Assembly (NCBI RefSeq): GCF_030538755.1
Contig: NZ_JAUNTJ010000002.1
Coordinates: 62,001-126,000 of the forward strand
Length of the DNA: 64,000 bases
Source: Paracoccus sp. (in: a-proteobacteria)
GTDB lineage: Bacteria > Pseudomonadota > Alphaproteobacteria > Rhodobacterales > Rhodobacteraceae
Direction: 5' to 3'
Part shown: piece after piece, positions 45,843-54,226 of the stretch
How positions within the stretch are numbered: position 1 is the stretch's first letter
Layout of the letters: each line of letters opens with the position of its first letter
Made by a program: the position numbers and the translations under genes
Notes under the pieces: generated by a model
Told to the model about the DNA's origin: nothing
Seen by the model: the letters and a program-made list of their open reading frames with translations, nothing else
Databases searched by the model: none

Positions 45843-47273
45843 TCAGAACACGAGCTGTGCCAGCTTGGTGTCGAGGTAATCCTCGATCCCTTCGATGCCG
45901 CCCTCGCGACCCATGCCGGAATGGTTGGTGCCGCCGAAGGGCGCCTCGGATGCGGCAAGCGCGAAGCTGTTGATGCCGACCATGCCGGCCTTCAGCCCCG
46001 CCGCCATACGCCGTGCCCGGTCGGGCGAGCGGGTGAAGGCATAGGCAGCCAGCCCCATGTCGGACGCATTGGCGCGCGCCAGCGCCTCGTCCTCGGTCGA
46101 AAAGCGGGTGATGGCGGCGACAGGACCGAAGTTTTCCTCGGCAAAGACCTTCATGTCGTCGGTAACATCGGTCAGCACCGTCGGCTCGAAGAAGAAGCCG
46201 CTGTTCAGATGCGCCGGACGCATGCCGCCATGGGCCAGTGTCGCGCCGTTGCGGATGGCATCGGCGACGATGGATTCAATCTCGGCCAGTCGTCCGCCAT
46301 TTATCAGCGGTCCCATGCCAGTGCCCGGATCCAACCCGTCGCCCAGCCTGATCTGCGCTGTCCGCGAAACGAAGCCGTCCACGAAGGCGTCGTGCAGGCT
46401 GTCATGGACGAAGATCCGGTCCGGGGTTACGCAGACCTGCCCGCAATTGGCGAACTTGGTCGGCACGGTCAGGTCCAGCGCGGTTTCCAGATCGGCGTCA
46501 TCATGGATAATCAGTGGCGCATTGCCGCCAAGCTCCATGCTGACCTTCTTCACCGTATCGGCTGCATCGCGGATCATCTGCTGGCCGACGCGGGTCGAGC
46601 CGGTCAGGCTGACCTTGCGCACCCGATTGTCCGCCATGATCGGCGCATAGGTTGCGCCGGTCGGGCCGACGACAAGGTTCACCGCGCCATCGGGCAGCCC
46701 CGCCGCGCGCAGGCAGTCGATCATCACCATCGCCACGCCCGGCGTCTGTGAAGACGGGCGCAGCACCACCGGGCAGCCGGCAGCCAGCGCCGGGGCCAGC
46801 TTGCGGGCGGGCAGGGCGGCGGGGAAGTTCCAGGCGGTAAAGGCCCCGACGATCCCCACCGGCTCGCGCGTCACCTCGAAACGGCCGCCGGGGACACGGC
46901 TGTCGATGATGCGGCCATAGATGCGGCGGGCTTCCTCGGCGAACCAGCGGAACTGGTCGCAGGCAAGGCCCCATTCGCGGCCCGCCTGTGCGATGGGCTT
47001 GCCAGTCTCGACCGAGATCATCCGCGCGGCCTCGTCGGCACGGCGGATCATTTCGTCCGCGGCCTTGTGCAGCGCGTCGGCACGGCCAAAACCGCCCATC
47101 TCGCGCAGTTTGGGCAGGGCGCGCGCCGCAGCATCCAGTGCCGCCCGTGTGTCCTCGGCGGCGGCAAGGGCCACCGCACCCAGCGGCTTTTCGGTGACCG
47201 GAGAGATGACCTCGCCGCTGGTGGTGCCCTGTGTCCAGTTCCCGTCGATGAACAATCCGAATTGCGAATACAT
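45843..47273 (-). CDS. NAD(P)+-dependent aldehyde dehydrogenase, succinate-semialdehyde dehydrogenase-like
   Basis: 476 residues. GIVGAFTAWNFPAALPARKL (Asn of the oxyanion hole), MELGGNAPLIIHDDADLETA (general base Glu), NCGQVCVTPDRIFVHD (nucleophile Cys) and EENFGPVAAITRF. The layout matches the GabD-like group, not the MmsA/IolA group, which is CoA-dependent. It starts 3 bp after the iolG stop and is followed 13 bp later by the aldolase, so it probably oxidises the aldehyde that the aldolase releases. Confidence 0.9.
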   Translation of the reverse strand: MYSQFGLFIDGNWTQGTTSGEVISPVTEKPLGAVALAAAEDTRAALDAAARALPKLREMGGFGRADALHKAADEMIRRADEAARMISVETGKPIAQAGREWGLACDQFRWFAEEARRIYGRIIDSRVPGGRFEVTREPVGIVGAFTAWNFPAALPARKLAPALAAGCPVVLRPSSQTPGVAMVMIDCLRAAGLPDGAVNLVVGPTGATYAPIMADNRVRKVSLTGSTRVGQQMIRDAADTVKKVSMELGGNAPLIIHDDADLETALDLTVPTKFANCGQVCVTPDRIFVHDSLHDAFVDGFVSRTAQIRLGDGLDPGTGMGPLINGGRLAEIESIVADAIRNGATLAHGGMRPAHLNSGFFFEPTVLTDVTDDMKVFAEENFGPVAAITRFSTEDEALARANASDMGLAAYAFTRSPDRARRMAAGLKAGMVGINSFALAASEAPFGGTNHSGMGREGGIEGIEDYLDTKLAQLVF

Positions 47274-47276
47274 GGC

Positions 47277-48284
47277 TTATCCGATTTCCCTGGTTGCGAC
47301 TGTGCGCCCCTCGGCGGCGGAAAGGATTGCGGCTTCGGCCAGTAACAGTGCCTGCCTGCCGTCCTCGAACCCGACGGGAACAGGCTTGCCTTGTTCGATG
47401 GCATCGACAAAGGCGCTGATCTCGGCTGCGAAGGCATCGGCATAGCGGTCGATGAAAAAGTTTTTCAGCGGCGCAGCCCGGTCGGTGAATTCCGCGCCAT
47501 AAAGCCGCACCTGATTCATTATCGGGTTTTCCGAAATCGCCATGCCGGCGCTGCCGAATGCCTCGACGCGCTGGTCATAGCCATAGACCGCGCGGCGCGA
47601 GTTGGTGATGATCGCCTGCTTGCCCGATTCGGTTTTCAGGACAACGGTGACGGTGTCATAATCGTCGCAATGCTGCATCAGGGTCGGGTTGACCAGGCGC
47701 GAGCCGGTGGCGGTGACTTCGGTCACGTCCTCGCCCAGGATAAATCGGGCCATGTCGAAATCATGGATGGTCATGTCGCGGAAAATGCCGCCCGAGACCT
47801 TTATATAGGCATCGGGTGCCATGTCCGGGTCGCGCGAGGTGATGACGACCTGATGCAATTCGCCGATCTGGCCCGATTCGATGGCCTGCCGCACACCGGC
47901 GTGGCCGCTGTCGAAACGGCGCACAAAGCCCAGCATGATCGGCAGATCTGTCCCGGCAATTTTCGTTGCACAGGCATTAACCCGGTCCAGAGACAGGTCG
48001 ATGGGTTTTTCACACAGGATGGCCTTGCCCGCGACGACCGACTGCTCGATCAGGTCGGCATGAGTGGCGGTCGAACTGGCGATCAGCACCGCATCCACCT
48101 CGGCCGAGGCCAGCGCCGCCTCGACCGAATCGAATTGCGGCACGCCCAGGGCGGCGGCGACTTCGGCGGCGGCAGGGGCGTGGATATCATAGACGCCCGC
48201 CAGCCGGGCGCGCGGATGGGCGGCGATATTTTCGGCGTGCATCCGGCCAATACGACCTGTGCCAAGGACGGCGATTCCTGTCAT
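47277..48284 (-). CDS. iolG: Inositol 2-dehydrogenase
   Basis: 335 residues from ATG 48282-48284, preceded by GGGAGGAACC. NAD-binding start IAVLGTGRIGRMHAENIAAH, catalytic-lysine motif AILCEKPIDLSLDRV, IolG-type FVRRFDSGHAGVRQAIESGQ, and active-site GGIFRDMTIHDFDMARFILG (His and Asp). The protein oxidises myo-inositol to scyllo-inosose with NAD+. It is divergent from iolD across operator site 4 and leads a minus-strand operon with dehydrogenase, aldolase and further dehydrogenases. Confidence 0.93.
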   Translation of the reverse strand: MTGIAVLGTGRIGRMHAENIAAHPRARLAGVYDIHAPAAAEVAAALGVPQFDSVEAALASAEVDAVLIASSTATHADLIEQSVVAGKAILCEKPIDLSLDRVNACATKIAGTDLPIMLGFVRRFDSGHAGVRQAIESGQIGELHQVVITSRDPDMAPDAYIKVSGGIFRDMTIHDFDMARFILGEDVTEVTATGSRLVNPTLMQHCDDYDTVTVVLKTESGKQAIITNSRRAVYGYDQRVEAFGSAGMAISENPIMNQVRLYGAEFTDRAAPLKNFFIDRYADAFAAEISAFVDAIEQGKPVPVGFEDGRQALLLAEAAILSAAEGRTVATREIG

Positions 48285-48306
48285 GGGTTCCTCCCGAAAT
48301 TCACTT

Positions 48307-48333
48307 CGCAATAATCATTGCAGAAGTATTGCA
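48307..48333. promoter_or_regulatory. Cyclitol-island operator, site 4, between divergent iolG and iolD
   Basis: CGCAAT-AATC-ATTGCA (48307-48322) plus a further ATTGCA half-site (48328-48333). It lies in the 104-bp gap between the two divergent starts, so one bound protein could control both operons. Confidence 0.7.
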
Positions 48334-48388
48334 TTGTCAATCATCATTCCGTAGTGTTCCTGAAAACCCATCCGCAGGAGGAGGCGAG

Positions 48389-50260
48389 ATGCCACGCAAG
48401 ACCGTGCGCCTGACTATGGCTCAGGCCCTTGTCCGTTACCTTTGCAGTCAATTCACCGAGATCGACGGCCAGCGTCTCCCCCTGTTTGCCGGTGTCTTCG
48501 GGATATTCGGCCACGGCAATGTGACCTGCCTTTCCGAAGCGCTTGAGCAGGTTCAGGATCAGCTGCCGACATGGCGTGGCCAGAATGAACAAAGCATGGC
48601 GTTGGCCGCCATCGGTTTCGCCAAGGCCAAGCGACGCCGCCAACTGATGGTGGCCGCGACCTCGATCGGGCCGGGCGCGCTGAACATGGTGACGGCGGCG
48701 GGTGTGGCGATGGCGAACCGTCTGCCTGTGCTGCTGATTGCAGGTGACACTTTTGCGAATCGCCTGCCCGATCCGGTGTTGCAGCAGGTCGAGCATTTCG
48801 GCGACCCGACCATCACCGCGAATGATGCCTTCAAATCGGTCGTGCGCTATTGGGACCGTATCACGCTGCCCGAGCAGTTGATCCAGTCGCTGCCGCAGGC
48901 AGTCGCGACCATGCTGGACCCCGCCGATTGCGGCCCGGCCTTCATCGGGCTGGCGCAGGATACGCAGGAACTGGCCTATGATTACCCCGAGGCCTTCTTT
49001 GAACCGCGTATTTGGGCCATCCCGCGCCCGCGCCCTGACCGCGATGCCGTGCAGGCAGCGGCCGAACTGCTGAAATCGGCGAAGAAACCGCTGATTATTT
49101 CGGGCGGCGGCGTGCGCTATTCACTGGCTGAAGCTGCTCTGGCTGATTTTGCTGCCAAGCGCGGCATCCCTGTGGTCGAGACCATCGCGGGCAAGGGCGC
49201 GCTGACCCATGACCACCCGGTTCATGCCGGTCCCATCGGCATCGTCGGCTCGACCTCGGCCAATGCGTTGGCGAAAGAGGCCGACGTGATCCTGGCCATC
49301 GGCACCCGCTTGCAGGATTTCACCACCGGATCATGGACGGCTTTTGCCGAGGATGCGCGGTTCATTTCGGTCAACGCGGCGCGCTTTGACGCCATCAAGC
49401 ACCGGTCGCTGGCCGTGGTCGGCGATGCGCTGGAAACCATCGGCGAGCTTGATGCGGCGCTTGGTGACTATGCCGCCGATGCCGGGCTGATGAAGCGTGC
49501 CAAGGCGCTGTTCGCCGAATGGAACACGCTGCTGGACGAGCATCAGGCCCCGACCAACGAACTGGTGCCATCTTATGCGCAGGTTGTCGGTGTCCTGAAC
49601 AAGGTCGCCGGGCCGAACGACACGCTGATCGCCGCAGCGGGCGGCACGCCGGGGGAAGTGACCAAGGGCTGGCGGGTCAAGAATCCGAATACCTTCGACT
49701 GCGAATTCGGCTTTTCCTGCATGGGATACGAGATTGCGGCCGGCTGGGGCTGCGCCATGGCGCAGGAAGGGCCGGGCGCGACCGGCGGCACGCCTATCGT
49801 CATGCTGGGCGACGGCACCTATATGATGATGAACTCGGACATCTATTCGGCGGCGCTGACCGGCCACAAGATGGTCGTGGTTGTGTGCGACAACGGCGGT
49901 TTCGCGGTCATCAACCGGCTGCAACAGGCCAAGGGCGTGCCCGGTTTCAACAACCTGCTGGCCGATTGCAGGATACAGAACCGCGACAACCCGCTGCATG
50001 TCGATTTCGTGAAACATGCCGAAGCGATGGGTGCCCGCGCCGTCAAGGCCGAAAGCCTGGCCGATCTGGAAAGCGCGATGACGGATGCGCTGGCCCATGA
50101 CGGGGTGACGGTGATCTCGATCGTCTCGGATGCCTGGAAATGGGTGCCGGGGGATGCGGATTGGGATGTCGGCGTGCCCGAGATTTCCAATTTCGAGACC
50201 GTTCGCGCTGCGCGTGCAGCACAAGAAAAAATCCGTAAAGCACAGCGGCTGGGTGTCTGA
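48389..50260 (+). CDS. iolD: 3D-(3,5/4)-trihydroxycyclohexane-1,2-dione acylhydrolase (decyclising)
   Basis: 623 residues from ATG 48389, behind GCAGGAGGAGGCGAG. ThDP-dependent enzyme: N-terminal PYR domain with WRGQNEQSMALAAIGFAKAK (catalytic Glu), central domain near residues 210-350, and C-terminal ThDP-binding GDGTYMMMNSDIYSAALTGH. The YMMMNSDIYSA wording is specific to IolD. It opens the ring of the trione formed from inosose by IolE. First gene of the plus-strand iol operon. The stop is one base from the iolE start. Confidence 0.96.
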   Translation: MPRKTVRLTMAQALVRYLCSQFTEIDGQRLPLFAGVFGIFGHGNVTCLSEALEQVQDQLPTWRGQNEQSMALAAIGFAKAKRRRQLMVAATSIGPGALNMVTAAGVAMANRLPVLLIAGDTFANRLPDPVLQQVEHFGDPTITANDAFKSVVRYWDRITLPEQLIQSLPQAVATMLDPADCGPAFIGLAQDTQELAYDYPEAFFEPRIWAIPRPRPDRDAVQAAAELLKSAKKPLIISGGGVRYSLAEAALADFAAKRGIPVVETIAGKGALTHDHPVHAGPIGIVGSTSANALAKEADVILAIGTRLQDFTTGSWTAFAEDARFISVNAARFDAIKHRSLAVVGDALETIGELDAALGDYAADAGLMKRAKALFAEWNTLLDEHQAPTNELVPSYAQVVGVLNKVAGPNDTLIAAAGGTPGEVTKGWRVKNPNTFDCEFGFSCMGYEIAAGWGCAMAQEGPGATGGTPIVMLGDGTYMMMNSDIYSAALTGHKMVVVVCDNGGFAVINRLQQAKGVPGFNNLLADCRIQNRDNPLHVDFVKHAEAMGARAVKAESLADLESAMTDALAHDGVTVISIVSDAWKWVPGDADWDVGVPEISNFETVRAARAAQEKIRKAQRLGV

Positions 50261-50261
50261 A

Positions 50262-51155
50262 ATGAAAGCAAAGCTTGGTATCGCACCTATCGCGTGGTGG
50301 AATGATGACTTGGCCGAACTGTCCGATGACGTCAGCCTTGAGGAATGCTTGCGACAGGCGTCCGAGGCTGGCTTTACCGGCATGGAAACCGGACGCCGCT
50401 TTCCGATGGACATGGCCGAACTGGGGCCGATCCTCGACCGTTTCGGAATATCGGTCTGCGGTGGCTGGTTCTCGGGCTTGCTTCTGGACGGCGATATTGA
50501 GGCTGAAAAGGATCGTATCGCGCAGCAGATGGAGTTTTTCATTGCTGCCGGTGCGCCCTGTATCGTCTATGGCGAGACCGCGCGCTCTATTCAGGGTATG
50601 CGTTCCGCGCCGCTGGCCACCAAACCGAAGCTGTCCGAATCCGAGATGGCTGCCTATGGCCGCAAGATCAGCGATTTTGCCGATTGGTGCGCGGGGCAGG
50701 GTATGCCGATCAGCTATCATCACCACATGGCGGCAGCGGTCGAGACCGAGGCCGAGCTTGACCTGTTCATGAAGCATTCCTCGCTGCCGCTGCTCTACGA
50801 TGCGGGCCATATGGCCTTTGCCGGTGGTGATGTGATGCGGGTGATCGAGAACCACCATGCCCGCATCAGCCATGTCCATACCAAGGACATCCGCCATGCC
50901 GTCGTGGATGGGCTGGATCGTTCGCGCGACAGTTTTCTTGATGCCGTTATCCGGGGCGCCTTCACCGTTCCGGGCGATGGCGATCTGGATTTCGAGGCCA
51001 TCGTCAAGGCATTGGCGGCCAAGGGCTATGAGGGTTGGTTCGTCGTCGAGGCCGAGCAGGACCCGGTGGCAAACCCGCCGCTGGAGATGGCGAAAAAGGG
51101 GCACAAGGAACTGCTGCGCGTGATGGCGGCGGCAGGTTACGAGGTGGTGAAATGA
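50262..51155 (+). CDS. iolE: Inosose dehydratase
   Basis: 297 residues from ATG 50262. TIM-barrel sugar isomerase fold: KLGIAPIAWWNDDLAELSDD start, then ASEAGFTGMETGRRFP, metal-site ISYHHHMAAAVETEAELDLF, LLYDAGHMAFAGGDVMRVIE and ISHVHTKDIRHAVVDG. The N-terminal IAWWNDD phrase is an IolE hallmark. It dehydrates scyllo-inosose to the diketone that IolD's substrate comes from. Tightly coupled to iolD (1 bp) and the SDR gene (ATGA overlap). Confidence 0.95.
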   Translation: MKAKLGIAPIAWWNDDLAELSDDVSLEECLRQASEAGFTGMETGRRFPMDMAELGPILDRFGISVCGGWFSGLLLDGDIEAEKDRIAQQMEFFIAAGAPCIVYGETARSIQGMRSAPLATKPKLSESEMAAYGRKISDFADWCAGQGMPISYHHHMAAAVETEAELDLFMKHSSLPLLYDAGHMAFAGGDVMRVIENHHARISHVHTKDIRHAVVDGLDRSRDSFLDAVIRGAFTVPGDGDLDFEAIVKALAAKGYEGWFVVEAEQDPVANPPLEMAKKGHKELLRVMAAAGYEVVK

Positions 51156-51964
51156 ACCGCATTGATGGAAAGATCGCTGTTGTCACCGGCGGCACGCAGG
51201 GGCTTGGCGCGGCTATTGCAAGGTTGTTCGCAGAGGCGGGCGCGGCGGGCATCGTGATCGTCGGGCGCGGCGTCGAGAAGGGGCAGGCGGTTGCGACCGA
51301 AATCACGGCGGCGACCGGCGTTCCGGCCGAGATGGTGGCCGCCGATCTGGGCCAGATCGAGGACGTGCAGGCCGTCATCCCCGCCGCTGACAGGCGCTTC
51401 GGCCGCGTGGATATCCTGGTCAATGCCGCCGGTCTGACCGACCGTGGCAACCTGCTGAACACCACGCCCGAGTTGTTCGACCGCATGTTCGCGGTCAACA
51501 CCCGCGCGCCCTTCTTTTTGATGCAGGACGCGGCCAAAGTGATGATCCGCGAGGGCATCGAGGGCCGCATCGTCAATATCGGCTCGATGTCCGCGCTGGT
51601 CGGCCAGCCCTTTCTTGCGCCCTATGCCGGCTCCAAGGGGGCCTTGGCGACGCTGACCCGCCATGCCGGTTTCGCGCTGATGCGGCACCGGATTCACGTC
51701 AACCAGCTTGATATCGGCTGGATGAACTCGGACCATGAACGCGCGCTGGTATTGTCGGAAACCGGCGATCCCGATTTCATCGACCGGGCGGCGGCGCAGA
51801 AACCTTTCGGTCGCATCCTCGACCCGAAAGAGGTTGCGCGCACCGTGTTGTGGATGGCCTCGGACGACAGCGGCATGATGACCGGGGCGGTCATCCCCTT
51901 CGACCAGTCCGTTCACGGCGGCTATGACGACGCACCGGTTCCGGCGGCAAAACTGGAGGCGTGA
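51152..51964 (+). CDS. Short-chain dehydrogenase/reductase in the iol operon
   Basis: 270 residues from ATG 51152, overlapping the iolE stop. Classical SDR: TGGTQGLGAAIARLF (cofactor glycine motif), DILVNAAGLTDRGNLL (NNAG-type), IVNIGSMSALVGQPFLAPYA with catalytic Ser, and YAGSKGALATL (YxxxK). It is not part of the standard inositol set. Position between iolE and a sugar isomerase suggests it helps convert another cyclitol isomer or a keto-sugar into the iol route. Substrate unknown. Confidence 0.92.
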   Translation: MNRIDGKIAVVTGGTQGLGAAIARLFAEAGAAGIVIVGRGVEKGQAVATEITAATGVPAEMVAADLGQIEDVQAVIPAADRRFGRVDILVNAAGLTDRGNLLNTTPELFDRMFAVNTRAPFFLMQDAAKVMIREGIEGRIVNIGSMSALVGQPFLAPYAGSKGALATLTRHAGFALMRHRIHVNQLDIGWMNSDHERALVLSETGDPDFIDRAAAQKPFGRILDPKEVARTVLWMASDDSGMMTGAVIPFDQSVHGGYDDAPVPAAKLEA

Positions 51965-51966
51965 CG

Positions 51967-53025
51967 ATGCGGACCATCAAGGGGCCGGGCGTCTTTCTGG
52001 CTCAGTTCGCGGCTGATGATGCCCCCTATGACTCGCTGCCCGGTCTGGCGAAATGGGCGGCGGACAAGGGCTTCAGGGGGGTGCAGATCCCGACCTGGGA
52101 CACCCGCCTGATCGACATGGCGAAGGCCGCCGAAAGCGATGCCTATTGCGACGAGATCAAGGGGCTGCTGGCGGATAATGGTCTTGAGATCACCGAATTC
52201 GCTTCACATATCACCGGGCAGTTGGTGGCAGTGCATCCGGCACATGACGTCATCATGGACAGCTTTGCGCCGGAAGCGGTGCGCGGCAATCCGCCCTCCC
52301 GCAGGGCATGGGCCGAGGAGCAGTTGCGCTTTGCTGCCCGCGCCTCGCAGCGGCTGGGGATCGACCGGCATGTGACCTTTTCGGGTGCGCTGCTGTGGCC
52401 CTATCTCTACCCCTATCCGCAATGGCCCGAGGGGTTGGTCGAGGAAGGTTTTGACGAACTGGCGCGGCGCTGGACGCCGATCCTTGATGATTTCGACGCG
52501 CATGGCGTGGATGTCTGCTACGAGATCCATCCCTGCGAGGATCTGCATGACGGCCATAGCTGGGAGTTCTTTCTTGAGAAGGTAAAGAACCACCCCCGCG
52601 CCAACATCATGTATGACCCCAGCCATTTCGTGCTGCAAGCACTGGATTATCTGGCCTTCATCGACCATTATCACGACCGTATCCGGGCCTTTCATGTCAA
52701 GGATGCCGAGTTCCGCCCGGACGGCAAGTCCGGTGCCTATGGCGGCTATCAGCCGTGGTCGAAGCGCGCCGGACGTTTTCGCAGTCCCGGCGACGGGCAG
52801 GTCGATTTCGGGGCGATCTTCACCAGGCTGACCACCCATGGTTTCGATGGCTGGGCGGTGCTGGAATGGGAATGCTTCATCAAGAACCCCGAGGACGGCG
52901 CCCGCGAAGGCGCGCAATTCATCGCGGACCATATTATCCGGGTGTCGGATCGCGCTTTCGACGATTTCGTGAAATCTGGCGCCAATCGCAGCGCCAACCG
53001 GGCGATGCTGGGGTTGGAGGAATGA
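51967..53025 (+). CDS. Sugar phosphate isomerase/epimerase-family TIM-barrel protein
   Basis: 352 residues from ATG 51967; a GTG at 51961 overlapping the SDR stop is an alternative. AP endonuclease-2/xylose isomerase-like fold: FRGVQIPTWDTRLIDMAKAA, LEITEFASHITGQLVAVHPA, GVDVCYEIHPCEDLHDGHSW, NIMYDPSHFVLQALDYL and IRAFHVKDAEFRPDG with metal-binding Glu, Asp and His. It is longer than IolE and distinct in wording. Relatives include inosose isomerases (IolI) and 3-keto-sugar enzymes. Together with the flanking SDR and MocA genes it probably interconverts a cyclitol or keto-sugar. Confidence 0.87.
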   Translation: MRTIKGPGVFLAQFAADDAPYDSLPGLAKWAADKGFRGVQIPTWDTRLIDMAKAAESDAYCDEIKGLLADNGLEITEFASHITGQLVAVHPAHDVIMDSFAPEAVRGNPPSRRAWAEEQLRFAARASQRLGIDRHVTFSGALLWPYLYPYPQWPEGLVEEGFDELARRWTPILDDFDAHGVDVCYEIHPCEDLHDGHSWEFFLEKVKNHPRANIMYDPSHFVLQALDYLAFIDHYHDRIRAFHVKDAEFRPDGKSGAYGGYQPWSKRAGRFRSPGDGQVDFGAIFTRLTTHGFDGWAVLEWECFIKNPEDGAREGAQFIADHIIRVSDRAFDDFVKSGANRSANRAMLGLEE

Positions 53026-54176
53026 GCATGTTGCGTCTTGGGATGGTGGGCGGCGGGCAGGGCGCCTATATCGGCAATATCCACCGGCTTGCGGCGCGGC
53101 TGGATGGGCAATGGCAGCTGGTGGCCGGGGCCTTTGACGTCGATCCCGAACGCGGCCGCGCCTTCGCGATCTCGCAGGGGCTGGACCCCGCGCGCAGCTA
53201 TGGGACGTATCAGGAACTGATTGCGGGCGAAGCGGGGCGACAGGATCGGGTCGATGCCGTGGCGATCTGCACGCCGAACTTCACCCATTACCCGATCGCG
53301 AAGGCACTGATCGAGGCGGGCTTTGACGTGATCTGCGAAAAGCCCCTGACCGCGACTCTGAAGGATGCCGTGGCGCTTGAGGCGCTGGCCCGCGAGTCGG
53401 GCCGCTTCGTCGGTGTGACCTATACCTATTCCGGTTATCCGATGGTGCATGAGGCCCGCGTCCGCGTCGCCCGTGGCGAGTTGGGTGCGATCCGCACCGT
53501 GCAGGTTGAATATCCGCTGGAATGGATGGCGACCGCAATCGAGCAGTCGGGCAATGCCCAGGCTGCCTGGCGCACCGATCCGAACAAGAACGGTCGCGGC
53601 GGCTCCATCGGTGACATCGGCACCCATGCCTATCATCTGGCGGGCTTTGTCACCGGCCTAAAGCTGGAGGCACTGACCGCCGATCTGGCAACCTTTGTGG
53701 GCGGTCGGGCGCTGGACGACAACGCCCATGTGATGATGCGCTATCAGGGCGGGGCGCGGGGGCTGTTGTGGTCCTCGCAGGTTGCCATTGGCAATTCCAA
53801 CGGCGTGCGGTTGCGGGTTTTTGGCGAAAAAGGCTCGCTGCAATGGTTTCAGGAACAGCCGAACGAGCTGATCTTCACGCCGCTGGACGGTCGTGTGCAG
53901 ATCATCAAGCGCGGTGCAGACGACCTGTCCGAAGACGCCAGGCTGCGTATCCGCACACCCCCCGGCCATCCTGAAGGTTATCTGGAGGCCTTCGCCAACC
54001 TCTATGCCGGTTTCGCCGAGGCGATCCGTGCCCGGCAGGAGGGGCGCAAACCCGGCCTGTTGGGGCAGAATCTGCCGCTGGCCCATGACGGGCTGAAGGG
54101 TGTCGCCTTTGTCGAGGCGGTCGTGGACAGCCATGAGGCCGAGGGCCAGCCATGGCTGACGCCCGTTGCGGTCTGA
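53022..54176 (+). CDS. Gfo/Idh/MocA-family dehydrogenase 4
   Basis: 384 residues from ATG 53022, overlapping the isomerase stop (ATGA). Start LRLGMVGGGQGAYIGNIHRL, the catalytic-lysine motif VICEKPLTATLKDAV, then GVTYTYSGYPMVHEARVRVA, GGSIGDIGTHAYHLAGFVTG and SSQVAIGNSNGVRLRVFGEK. It is the nearest paralogue of the dehydrogenase at 33983 by motif wording, so the island carries this subtype twice under different operators. Likely oxidises or reduces a cyclitol or keto-sugar; substrate unknown. Confidence 0.9.
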   Translation: MSMLRLGMVGGGQGAYIGNIHRLAARLDGQWQLVAGAFDVDPERGRAFAISQGLDPARSYGTYQELIAGEAGRQDRVDAVAICTPNFTHYPIAKALIEAGFDVICEKPLTATLKDAVALEALARESGRFVGVTYTYSGYPMVHEARVRVARGELGAIRTVQVEYPLEWMATAIEQSGNAQAAWRTDPNKNGRGGSIGDIGTHAYHLAGFVTGLKLEALTADLATFVGGRALDDNAHVMMRYQGGARGLLWSSQVAIGNSNGVRLRVFGEKGSLQWFQEQPNELIFTPLDGRVQIIKRGADDLSEDARLRIRTPPGHPEGYLEAFANLYAGFAEAIRARQEGRKPGLLGQNLPLAHDGLKGVAFVEAVVDSHEAEGQPWLTPVAV

Positions 54177-54226
54177 CTGTCGCCGCCCCGATTGGGGCCG
54201 CGCATCCCGCCGGGGAGGAGGGGCAT

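Noticed and set aside
45843-47273. Considered as iolA/mmsA because of its place next to iolG
   Set aside because: The sequence layout (FTAWNFPAALPARK, NCGQVCVTPDR) fits the CoA-independent succinate-semialdehyde dehydrogenase group.
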